DNA of 16,443 bases from an uncultured Lachnospiraceae bacterium (GTDB lineage: Bacteria > Bacillota > Clostridia > Lachnospirales > Lachnospiraceae). This document shows, one piece after another, positions 8,275-14,182 of the stretch. Numbering within the stretch: the first letter of the stretch is position 1; each line of letters begins with the position of its first letter. A program made the position numbers and the translations under genes. Below the pieces are notes generated by a model, which saw only the letters and a list, made by a program, of their open reading frames with translations, was not told where the DNA came from and did not search any database. Location of the stretch: NCBI GenBank assembly GCA_910585255.1, contig CAJUEI010000069.1, positions 1 through 16,443 on the forward strand, written 5' to 3'.

Positions 8275-8509
8275 GCCAGAGTGCGTCAGGGACACGCTGT
8301 TCCGCTCTCTGGAAAGTAAGAAGCTCTAAGACTTCTGGATTTATGTGTTTCCAACCGGACGGACCGGGGTGCAATTCGCCCGTGCAACGGGCTAAACACA
8401 CCCCTTTTTTTGCCATTCGAGAATGGCAAAAAATCCTAGTGGATTGACAGAAGTCTAAGAGCTTCTAACTTTCCTCCGAAGTCACAGCGTGCTCCTGACG
8501 TACTCTGGC
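8275..8509. repeat. 235-bp structured inverted-repeat element (MITE-like or structured RNA)
   Basis: The two ends form a long imperfect inverted repeat. The outer arms (8275-8300 and 8484-8509, from GCCAGAG to CTCTGGC) match at 23 of 26 positions. The inner arms (8311-8337 and 8448-8474) match at 25 of 27. About 10 nt between them does not pair. The 110-nt centre holds further helices: TGTGTTT/AAACACA (8344-8350/8394-8400) enclosing GCCCGT-GCA-ACGGGC (8378-8392), a perfect 13-bp stem with a 2-nt loop (8406-8433) and AATCC/GGATT (8432-8445). No reading frame is evident. I do not recognise it. A non-autonomous mobile repeat or a structured 3' RNA/terminator of the upstream gene are both possible. 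Confidence 0.7.
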
Positions 8510-8510
8510 T

Positions 8511-8640
8511 GTATTTTGTTTTAATTTACTTTTACTTTTTCTTTTCTTCTTTTTTTTGTTTGTGTTTTCCTTGGGTTTTCCTGTGTTTTCCTTGTGTTTT
8601 GGTTTTTAGTTTTTGGGGGGTGGATTTTTTGTTTGAATCG
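8511..8640. repeat. T-rich low-complexity tract with about 10-bp degenerate tandem repeats
   Basis: The + strand is almost entirely T with some C and G. It starts with T4C-like repeats (about 8522-8557), then gives about four copies of a 10-11 bp unit TGTGTTTTCC (8561-8602), and then a G6 run at 8615-8620. No gene is visible. It separates the inverted-repeat element from the IS607-type element. Confidence 0.6.
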
Positions 8641-8732
8641 TATTATTTTTAAAAAGTTGTTTTGTTAAGGTGTTGAGAAGAAGGAGGAAATGTTAAGTTA
8701 ATGAAAATATAGATAAATAGGTTTAATTGTGA

Positions 8733-8738
8733 TATAAT
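8733..8738 (+). promoter_or_regulatory. -10 box of the IS607-type element
   Basis: A perfect TATAAT preceded by TTGTGA lies 25 nt before the tnpA pseudogene start, with GGAAAGGG as a possible ribosome site between. I see no convincing -35, so this is a weak call. Confidence 0.35.
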
Positions 8739-8762
8739 GTACTTATATGGAAAGGGATTTTT

Positions 8763-9452
8763 ATGAATCCATCAACTATCACAAATTACAAGCCAAAAGA
8801 ATTTGCTGAATTATTAGGTGTGTCTGTTAAGACACTGCAACGCTGGGATAGGGACGGTATATGAAAAGCAAACCGCACGCCTACTGACCGAAGATAGTAC
8901 ACTTATGACCAGTATCTGCAATTCAAAGGCATACAAACAAAAGAGGATATAAGAGATGTTGTTATTTATGCAAGAGTTTCAACAAGAAATCAAAAAGATG
9001 ATTTTAGGAACCAGACCGAGTTTTTAAAACCGTTCTGTAATGCAAAAGGGATTCTTGTAAACCAATGTATGGAGGAGTTTGGGAGTGGAATAAATTACAA
9101 CCGAAAAAAGTGGAATAAACTATTGGAGGAGGTTATGGAACATAAAATAAAAACCATCCTTATTTTAAGCAAAGACAGATGGATTCGCTTTGGGTAGGAT
9201 TGGTTTGAAAGATTTTGTGAAAAATTCCATACAAAAATAATCATTGTAAAGAATGAAACACTTTCTCCTGATGAGGAATTAGTCCAGGACATTCTATCCA
9301 TTTTACATGGATTTAGTTGTAGATTATATGGACTAAGAAAGTATAAAAATCAGATTAAGGAGGATGAGGAACTTGCTAAGAAGTTACAAAACGGAACTGA
9401 ATCCAACCCTAGAACAGATACAACAGATCCAGAAGACAATAGGGACTTGTAG
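8763..9452 (+). pseudogene. tnpA: IS607 TnpA serine recombinase, broken by three nonsense codons
   Basis: One continuous frame from the ATG at 8763 to the TAG at 9450 encodes an IS607-type serine recombinase: an N-terminal MerR-like helix-turn-helix (NYKPKEFAELLGVSVKTLQRW), then the resolvase domain with YARVST, whose Ser73 would be the nucleophile, and SKDRW..RFG. The frame is interrupted by TGA at 8862-8864 (codon 34), TAG at 8895-8897 (codon 45) and TAG at 9195-9197 (codon 145). There is no frameshift. Both TAGs stand where relatives usually have Tyr (RRYYTY, RFGYDWF). The frame overlaps the start of tnpB by about 89 nt, the normal IS607 arrangement. I infer it gives no functional recombinase. 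Confidence 0.88.
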
Positions 9453-10560
9453 ATTTGTATATAATTTTTATATTGCTCATAACAAAGAAATTTACGAATC
9501 CGAAAAGAAATTTGTTTCTGGAATGGACTTTCAAAAATGGCTGAATCATGTTTATCTAAAAGAGAACCCAGAATCGATATGGATAAAAGAAGTCAGTTCA
9601 AAATCTGTCAAACAAAGCATGATGAACGCAGAAAAGGCATTTAAAAATTTTATTTATAAAAAAGCAGGATTTCCAAGATTTAAGAAAAAGAATCAGTCCG
9701 ATGTAAAAATGTATTTTGTTAAAACAGATGCAAAAACCGTGATTCCATGTGAAAGACATAGGATAAAAATACCAACACTTGGATGGGTTAAATTAAAAGA
9801 AAAAGGGTATCTTCCAACTTCAAAACAAGGGTATCGGATAAAAAGTGGAACGGTTTCCTGTAAAGCAGGCAGATATTACGTATCGGTTCTGATCGATATG
9901 CCAGATAGAGAAAAACCACAGTTAAAGGATGGTGGGATAGGGATAGACCTTGGTGTAAAAGAATTTGCAGTAATGAGCAATCATACCATAAAAAGGAATA
10001 TTAATAAAACAGCAAAGTTAAAGAAATTAGAAAAACAATTAAAAAGAGAACAGTGTTGTCTTTCGAGGAAATACGAAGAATCAAAGAAATACAATAAAAA
10101 GAAAGGAGAGAGCTATAGGGAACAGCATGTTTCTGGACAGAATATCCAAAAGCAAGTCTTAAAGGTACAAAAACTTCATCAGAGAATCGATCAGATTCGA
10201 ACGGATTATATCAACCAATGTGTGAACGAGATAGTAAAAGCCAAGCCGTCTTATATCACAATGGAAGATTTAAACATAAAGGGAATGATGAGGAACAGGC
10301 ATCTTTCGAAAGCAGTCGCATCACAGAAATTTTACGAGTTTCGAGTAAAGCTGGAAGCAAAAAGCAGAGAATGGGGAATCGAAGTAAGGATTGTGGATAG
10401 GTGGTATCCTTCAAGCAAAATTTGTCATGAATGTGGATGTATAAAGAAAGATTTAAAACTTTCTGATAGAGAATATATCTGTAAATGTGGCTATCATGCT
10501 GATAGAGATTTCAATGCGAGTCTTAATTTAAGAGATGCGTTTACTTACAAAATAGCATAA
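9364..10560 (+). CDS. tnpB: TnpB RNA-guided nuclease, IS607 type
   Basis: This 398-aa TnpB is of the IS607-associated type: N-terminal RSYKTELNPTLEQ and TCRFVYNFYIA, then the RuvC core with Asp195 (GIDLGVKEF), Glu301 (MEDLNIKGM) and Asp382 (DRDFNASLNL). The zinc ribbon is CHEC (354-357) plus Cys373/Cys375 in CKCG, a C-x-C spacing seen in some TnpBs. All catalytic residues are intact although its tnpA carries three stops. It is only distantly related to the TnpB at 324-1463. Start choice: AAGGAGG (9357-9363) directly touches the ATG at 9364, which is too close, but lies 9 nt before an in-frame TTG at 9373. The real start may therefore be TTG, giving MLRSYKTELNP. Confidence 0.92.
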   Translation: MRNLLRSYKTELNPTLEQIQQIQKTIGTCRFVYNFYIAHNKEIYESEKKFVSGMDFQKWLNHVYLKENPESIWIKEVSSKSVKQSMMNAEKAFKNFIYKKAGFPRFKKKNQSDVKMYFVKTDAKTVIPCERHRIKIPTLGWVKLKEKGYLPTSKQGYRIKSGTVSCKAGRYYVSVLIDMPDREKPQLKDGGIGIDLGVKEFAVMSNHTIKRNINKTAKLKKLEKQLKREQCCLSRKYEESKKYNKKKGESYREQHVSGQNIQKQVLKVQKLHQRIDQIRTDYINQCVNEIVKAKPSYITMEDLNIKGMMRNRHLSKAVASQKFYEFRVKLEAKSREWGIEVRIVDRWYPSSKICHECGCIKKDLKLSDREYICKCGYHADRDFNASLNLRDAFTYKIA

Positions 10561-10710
10561 ACAGGCATTTGTAAGGATGTACCGATGGCTAGTCGGGAAT
10601 TTATGGCTGTGGAGTGTACAAGAACTTGTGAGTAGTTGTAATTTAATGAAAGCATGCACAGTGAAGCAGCAAGAAAAGTCTACGAAGACTTTCAACATCT
10701 CGGTATGGAT
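10561..10710 (+). ncRNA. Probable omega RNA / right end of the IS607-type element
   Basis: The 3' flank of tnpB can fold. TACCGATG (10580-10587) pairs with CATC..GGTA (10696-10705) with a 2-nt bulge, closing a domain that contains the hairpin AAAGTC-TACGAA-GACTTT (10675-10692). TnpB guide scaffolds come from this position. The element's exact right end, and so the guide start, cannot be fixed by eye; about 10705-10715 is my estimate. Confidence 0.5.
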
Positions 10711-10870
10711 ATATTTGTCCACATTTTGAGTAGCAGAAAGGTGAATTTGATCTTTAGAATGTATAAATCCCCATTATTTACAGATAATAACTTCATAATC
10801 AAATGAAAATAGATAAAACACAAAGAATTGTGAAACGTAAGAAGATAAGAAAATGGAGGATTTTAATTTT
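10711..10870. other. Upstream region of spoVT
   Basis: Together with the omega RNA region this is a gap of about 310 bp between tnpB and spoVT. It is AT-rich. I looked for sigma-A and sigma-G boxes and found none with acceptable spacing. GGAGGA at 10855-10860 is the spoVT ribosome site. Confidence 0.4.
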
Positions 10871-11419
10871 ATGAAAGCAACAGGTATTGTAAGAAGGATT
10901 GATGATTTGGGAAGAATTGTAATTCCAAAAGAAATTAGACGAACACTGCGAATTCGAGAATCAGACCCGCTTGAGATTTTTACGGATCGGGAGGGAGAGA
11001 TTATTTTAAAAAAGTATTCTCCAATAGGTGAGTTGAGTTTATTTGCAAAGCAATATGCGGAGAGTTTGTCTCAGACAACGGGACTTACGGTATGTATTAC
11101 TGACCGGGATCAGGTGATTGCGGCTACAGGGACAGCAAAGAAGGAATTGTTGGAAAATGCTATTAGCAAGCCTCTAGAAAATATGATGCAGGAAAGAGAG
11201 AACTTTTTGTCTTCTAAGGATGGGAGAAATAATATTCCTGTGATTCAAAATCAAAAGGAAGAATATTTGTCTCAGGTTATTTATCCGATTATCTGTGAGG
11301 GAGATGTGATTGGGACGGTTATCTTGTTAGATAAGGAAAGAAGAGGAGTAATGGGAGATACGGAGATGAAATTGGTTAGTGTGGCGGCTGGATTTTTAGG
11401 ACGTCAGATGGAAAGTTAG
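10871..11419 (+). CDS. spoVT: Stage V sporulation protein T (AbrB-type regulator)
   Basis: This 182-aa transcription regulator in B. subtilis is made in the forespore under sigma-G and tunes sigma-G-dependent genes. The N-terminal AbrB/SpoVT swapped-hairpin DNA-binding domain (about 1-52) reads MKATGIVRRIDDLGRIVIPKEIRRTLRIR, nearly the same as the B. subtilis protein. The C-terminal GAF-like domain (about 55-182) ends AAGFLGRQMES, again as in SpoVT. An upstream ATG at 10853 would add six residues, but GGAGGA (10855-10860) lies 10 nt before the ATG at 10871 and the family starts MKATGIVRR, so I chose 10871. The IS607-type element ends only about 150 bp upstream and may have displaced its original neighbour. 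No clear terminator follows. Confidence 0.96.
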   Translation: MKATGIVRRIDDLGRIVIPKEIRRTLRIRESDPLEIFTDREGEIILKKYSPIGELSLFAKQYAESLSQTTGLTVCITDRDQVIAATGTAKKELLENAISKPLENMMQERENFLSSKDGRNNIPVIQNQKEEYLSQVIYPIICEGDVIGTVILLDKERRGVMGDTEMKLVSVAAGFLGRQMES

Positions 11420-11610
11420 AGGAAAAAAGTCTGTATGGACAGCCTATGCTGCTGAAAAAGGAAATGGGATCTGTCTTGAAATTTAATTCTAAAATAAAAA
11501 ATTTACTGTAAAGTCTGTAAAAGTCTGGCTTTCTTTTGGAAAAAGGAAGAGAGAGAAAGCAGAGAACCCGGTAAATACAGCATATTTTGTAAGAATCTGT
11601 ATGATTTTCC

Positions 11611-11639
11611 TTGACAAATGGGATAAGAGAGTTTATAAA
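11611..11639 (+). promoter_or_regulatory. Strong sigma-A promoter of hup
   Basis: A consensus TTGACA (11611-11616), a 17-bp spacer and TATAAA (11634-11639). Transcription should start about 11646. This is the best promoter in the window and fits an abundant nucleoid protein. Confidence 0.88.
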
Positions 11640-11654
11640 TAAACATGAGGGTTC

Positions 11655-11686
11655 CGAGGTGCCGGGAAAGCGGAAATAAAACCTCG
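11655..11686 (+). promoter_or_regulatory. Hairpin in the hup 5' leader
   Basis: CGAGGT (11655-11660) pairs with ACCTCG (11681-11686), with CCG/CGG inside (11662-11664/11671-11673). It lies in the leader of about 80 nt, some 40 nt before the hup start codon. There is no T-run, so it is not a terminator. It may stabilise the mRNA or act as a control element. Confidence 0.45.
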
Positions 11687-11726
11687 CAATTTATGAAGTA
11701 AACATATTGATAGGAGGAGTTAATCC

Positions 11727-11999
11727 ATGAACAAGACAGAACTTATCGCAGCTATGGCTGAAAGTGCAGATTTATCCAAAAAGGATGCAGAGAAAGCGTT
11801 GAAGGCATTTGTTGATGTTGTTACAGAAGAGTTAAAGAAAGGTGAGAAGGTTCAGTTAGTAGGTTTCGGTACATTTGAAGTTTCTGAAAGGGCAGAAAGA
11901 ACAGGTAGAAATCCTCAGACAAAGGAAACGATTACAATTGCAGCTTCTAAGGCTCCAAAGTTCAAGGCTGGTAAGGCATTAAAGGATGCATTGAACTAG
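11727..11999 (+). CDS. hup: DNA-binding protein HU
   Basis: This 90-aa histone-like protein bends and compacts DNA as a dimer. The full HU fold is visible: the N-terminal helices MNKTELIAAMAESADLSKKD, the hinge VGFGTFEVSERAERTGRNPQT with the DNA-intercalating Asn-Pro of the beta arm, and the C-terminal SKAPKFKAGKALKDALN. The length is exactly that of the family. AGGAGG lies 7-8 nt upstream. It has its own strong promoter and its own terminator, so it is monocistronic, placed between spoVT and rqcP as is common in Clostridia. Confidence 0.98.
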   Translation: MNKTELIAAMAESADLSKKDAEKALKAFVDVVTEELKKGEKVQLVGFGTFEVSERAERTGRNPQTKETITIAASKAPKFKAGKALKDALN

Positions 12000-12024
12000 A
12001 TTACGATTAGGTAATAAACGTTGA

Positions 12025-12067
12025 GACGGTCCCGTAAATAAATCCTGCACGGGTGCCGTCTTTTTTT
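12025..12067 (+). terminator. Terminator of hup
   Basis: GACGGTCCCGT (12025-12035) pairs with ACGGGTGCCGTC (12049-12060) with one small bulge, followed by seven T residues (12061-12067). It starts 25 nt after the hup stop and is a textbook intrinsic terminator. Confidence 0.93.
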
Positions 12068-12090
12068 GTAGATTGGGAGGAAAGATAAGG

Positions 12091-12330
12091 ATGAGATTAG
12101 ATAAATTTTTAAAGGTATCACGTTTGATTAAGCGGAGGACAATTGCAAATGAGGCTTGTGATGCGGGACGGGTTTTGGTAAATGAAAAAGTGGCAAAGGC
12201 TTCTCAGGATGTGAAAGTTGGGGATCGGATTGAGATACAGTTTGGAACTCGGAATGTACGGGTAGAGGTAGTGGATGTACAGGAGACTACTCGGAAGGAG
12301 GAGGCGAAGGAGCTTTATCGGTATCTTTAG
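12091..12330 (+). CDS. rqcP: S4-domain ribosome quality-control factor RqcP (YabO)
   Basis: This 79-aa protein is almost entirely one S4 RNA-binding domain: RLDKFLKVSRLIKRRTIANEACDAGRVLVN, then KVGDRIEI. It matches RqcP/YabO, which binds the stalled 50S subunit with RqcH and helps add C-terminal alanine tails during ribosome rescue. The E. coli relative is heat-shock protein Hsp15. I start it at ATG 12091, with GGGAGG (12075-12080) upstream; a TTG at 12073 would put six extra residues before the conserved MRLDKFL. In B. subtilis yabO sits directly before yabP-yabQ-divIC, as here, though a 326-bp gap follows in this window. Confidence 0.92.
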   Translation: MRLDKFLKVSRLIKRRTIANEACDAGRVLVNEKVAKASQDVKVGDRIEIQFGTRNVRVEVVDVQETTRKEEAKELYRYL

Positions 12331-12494
12331 AAAAGAAGGTTAGAAGGAGAATTATTGTTTGGTGGCGGAAATACGTAAACGCCCCCTATTATATATGGTT
12401 AGCGTTTAAAACAGGCGGCAGTGAATTTATTGATGATAGGGAATATATCGATATACAAACGGAAAGCATAGACGATTTTATGTTCTTAGAATAG
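12330..12494 (+). pseudogene. Possible gene remnant: start-less open frame between rqcP and yabP
   Basis: The frame running from the end of rqcP to the TAG at 12492 is open for about 54 codons and reads like a real protein tail: WWRKYVNAPYYIWLAFKTGG followed by an acidic end with SIDDFMFLE. It has no ATG, GTG or TTG in a useful place and no ribosome site. Its codons (GGC, GCG, ATA, ACG) differ somewhat from the GGA-rich neighbours. I do not recognise the family. It may be the C-terminal remnant of a lost gene, or chance. Confidence 0.3.
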
Positions 12495-12656
12495 TATGAA
12501 TATATATTATTTCGGGTGAAAAAACAATAATATAAGATGAATAAGAGATTTGGAGTTCTAAAAGCGAAAAAGGGGTAATATATTGAAATGACATAGGAAA
12601 CCTGTCCAGCTAGTGAGTGTTTGGAAGCTGCAATTAAGAACAGGGGTGAATGATGT
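12331..12656. other. Gap between rqcP and yabP
   Basis: This 326-bp gap lies where the B. subtilis genes are nearly contiguous. Its first half is an open frame without a start codon (listed separately). The second half (12495-12656) is AT-rich and should hold the promoter of the yabP operon. I found no sigma-E box pair with correct spacing. AGGGGTGA (12642-12649) is the yabP ribosome site. Confidence 0.5.
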
Positions 12657-12944
12657 ATGGAAGAAAAAATGGCAGCACGTTCTTTACATAAGCTGATTGT
12701 AAATCAGAGAAAGACGGCTCAGATTACTGGAGTGAAGGATGTTATATCATTTGATATGAATGAAGTGCTATTGGAGACGGATATGGGGATGCTTCAGATA
12801 AAGGGGAAGGATCTTCATGTAAACCGGCTGAATGTGGAAAGGGGCGAAGTGGATGTAGAAGGGATTGTGGACAGCCTTGCCTATTCCGAAGTAAGTGATT
12901 TTGCAAAGAAGGGAGAATCTTTGGTTAAAAGATTATTTCGTTAA
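12657..12944 (+). CDS. yabP: Sporulation protein YabP
   Basis: This 95-aa protein matches YabP, a spore-cortex/coat-associated protein made in the mother cell under sigma-E in B. subtilis. The YabP/YqfC-type pattern is clear: HKLIVNQRKTAQITGVKDV, then FDMNEVLLETDMGMLQIKGKDLHV, then NVERGEVDVEGIVDSLAYSE and the basic end VKRLFR. It is a beta-rich small protein with no signal peptide or membrane segment. AGGGGTGA lies about 7 nt before the ATG. Its TAA is immediately followed by the ATG of yabQ, so the two are translationally coupled. Confidence 0.93.
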   Translation: MEEKMAARSLHKLIVNQRKTAQITGVKDVISFDMNEVLLETDMGMLQIKGKDLHVNRLNVERGEVDVEGIVDSLAYSEVSDFAKKGESLVKRLFR

Positions 12945-13661
12945 ATGGGAGAAATGATTTACTGGGAATTGGATTATGTACTTTCCTGTGTTCTCTGGGG
13001 GCTGTTTTTAATGCTGATTTATGATCTGCTGCGGATTGAACGGCGAGTGTGGAGAAGGGGCAGTGTATGGGTATCAATCGAAGATATTTTATATTGGAGT
13101 TTTGCAGCAATTGGGACGTTTCGGCTGTTCTATCAGCAGGATAACGGAGTGATTCGCTGGTTTGCGATTGCAGTAACTTTTTTTGTGATGCTTTTGATGA
13201 ATCGTTTTATCAGTAAATGGACAGTTCCCTTTATTAGCCGGATTTTACGAATTCCTGTTCGATTTTTTGAGAAGATGGTAAAAAAAGTGATTGGATTTTT
13301 CCAGAAGATTTTAAAAAATTGTGTGAAGCAATTGAAATTAGAGCAAAAAAAGGCTACAATAAAAAAACAAGAGCGGCAGGAAGAAAAACAGAAGAAACAG
13401 AGAGAACAAGAAGAACAGCAAAGGCAGAAACGGCAGAAAAAAGAGGAAGAGTGGGAGAAAAAAAGAAAGTTAAAAGAACAAGAAAAAAAGAAGAGAAAGA
13501 AGAAAGAACGACAAAAGCATCGTGAGAAAAGAACAGAAACAGCAAAAGAAGTAGAGCAGGTAGGAAGAGCGAATAAGATAGAAAGAAAAAAAATAAAGGT
13601 AAAAGCAGAAGAGACAAAAAAGAGAACAGAAATAAGAAAGAAGGGGCAGAAAAAGGAGTGA
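12945..13661 (+). CDS. yabQ: Spore cortex biosynthesis protein YabQ with a long charged tail
   Basis: This 238-aa membrane protein is needed for cortex formation in B. subtilis and localises to the outer forespore membrane. Residues 1-125 form the YabQ domain: about three hydrophobic segments (near 10-28, 45-62 and 70-90) with GLFLMLIYDLLR and IEDILYW, then an amphipathic basic stretch. Residues about 127-238 are almost only Lys, Glu, Arg and Gln, probably a long charged helix or coiled coil, and well beyond the conserved part. The start codon follows the yabP stop with no gap and has no ribosome site of its own; an ATG at 12954 is possible but its GGGAG is too close. The stop lies 5 nt before divIC. 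Confidence 0.88.
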   Translation: MGEMIYWELDYVLSCVLWGLFLMLIYDLLRIERRVWRRGSVWVSIEDILYWSFAAIGTFRLFYQQDNGVIRWFAIAVTFFVMLLMNRFISKWTVPFISRILRIPVRFFEKMVKKVIGFFQKILKNCVKQLKLEQKKATIKKQERQEEKQKKQREQEEQQRQKRQKKEEEWEKKRKLKEQEKKKRKKKERQKHREKRTETAKEVEQVGRANKIERKKIKVKAEETKKRTEIRKKGQKKE

Positions 13662-13666
13662 GATAC

Positions 13667-13966
13667 ATGGCTAGAAGAAGACAAAGAAGACGGAAAAACA
13701 GCAGAGTTGGAATTTTGGCAATTAGTTTTATGGTGTTGGCATTATTTGCTGTAATTGCCTATAAAGGAGAAGAACTTAAAATTAAAAATGAAGATTACAT
13801 TGCAAAAGAAGCATCTTTAGTGGCACAGATTCAGGCAGAACAGGAGAGGACAAAAGAGCTTCAGGAATATAGCAAGTATGTAAAAACAAAGAAATATATT
13901 GAGGAAGTAGCGAGAGAGAAATTGGGGCTGATTTATGAAGATGAGATTATTTTTAAGGCAAAGTAG
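13667..13966 (+). CDS. divIC: Septum formation initiator DivIC (FtsB family)
   Basis: This 99-aa bitopic divisome protein works with FtsL and DivIB to trigger septal wall synthesis. The layout is typical: a very basic cytoplasmic start (MARRRQRRRKNSR), one TM helix (about 15-32), a periplasm-facing coiled coil (about 34-65), and the conserved end YIEEVAREKLGLIYEDEIIFK. I chose the ATG at 13667 because AAAGGAG (13652-13658) lies 8 nt upstream; the GTG at 13658 would overlap that site and yabQ. It is the last gene of the yabP-yabQ-divIC unit and is followed by a terminator. Confidence 0.94.
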   Translation: MARRRQRRRKNSRVGILAISFMVLALFAVIAYKGEELKIKNEDYIAKEASLVAQIQAEQERTKELQEYSKYVKTKKYIEEVAREKLGLIYEDEIIFKAK

Positions 13967-13999
13967 TCAGTTCTGGTTAAGAACATCTGAAAACATCTG

Positions 14000-14042
14000 A
14001 GCACCCTGTATTCGATAAAGAATGGCAGCGGTGCTTATTTTT
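14000..14042 (+). terminator. Terminator of the yabP-yabQ-divIC operon
   Basis: AGCACC (14000-14005) pairs with GGTGCT (14030-14035), with TG/CA and ATTC/GAAT helices inside, followed by TATTTTTG. It lies 34 nt after the divIC stop and separates it from spoIIE. Confidence 0.85.
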
Positions 14043-14074
14043 GTCAGCAGATTTTTTGAAATCAGGGAGTTAGA

Positions 14075-14108
14075 ATGACAAAAAAGGGAATGGTATAACT
14101 GGTATAGT
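14075..14108 (+). promoter_or_regulatory. Candidate Spo0A-type promoter of spoIIE
   Basis: ATGACA (14075-14080) and TATAGT (14103-14108) are separated by 22 bp. Long spacers of 21-22 bp are known for the Spo0A-activated B. subtilis promoters spoIIE and spoIIG. ATGACAAA is, on the other strand, TTTGTCAT, which is 0A-box-like, and TTTGTCAGC near 14039 is a second weak match. A second reading is an extended -10 TGGTATAAC (14091-14099) with a weak -35. Confidence 0.5.
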
Positions 14109-14182
14109 TTTCCTGCGGCGTCGTAATAGAGGATAGAATTAGGATTTGTTTTATAGTGAGGCAGAGACAGAAGGAGGGGCAA

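Larger units (their letters stand above)
11420..11726. other. Intergenic region between spoVT and hup
   Basis: This 307-bp gap contains the hup promoter and leader. Upstream of the promoter there is a short tandem repeat (CTGTAAAGT/CTGTAAAAGT near 11514-11533) and a weak GCTTTCT/AGAAAGC hairpin (11528-11560) without a T-run. I see no gene and no convincing spoVT terminator. Confidence 0.5.

Noticed and set aside
8406..8433. 13-bp perfect stem as an intrinsic terminator
   Set aside because: On either strand the stem is followed by A residues rather than T residues, so it lacks a U-run; it is better seen as part of the larger folded element.
10741..10800. Sigma-G-type promoter for spoVT (GAATG, CATTATT, CATAATC)
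   Set aside because: The box spacing (10 or 24 bp) does not fit sigma-G, so no promoter is claimed.
10853..10870. ATG adding six residues to SpoVT
   Set aside because: The extra codons contain the GGAGGA ribosome site of the conserved start MKATGIVRR.
11645..11701. 18-codon ATG frame in the hup leader
   Set aside because: The ATG lies at or before the predicted transcription start and has no ribosome site.
12073..12090. TTG start adding six residues to RqcP
   Set aside because: It would start inside the ribosome site, and the family begins at MRLDKFL.
13133..13684. Minus-strand open frame of 183 codons rich in Ser, Phe and Cys
   Set aside because: It is the antisense of the polypurine tail of yabQ; the composition explains the lack of stops, and there is no ribosome site.
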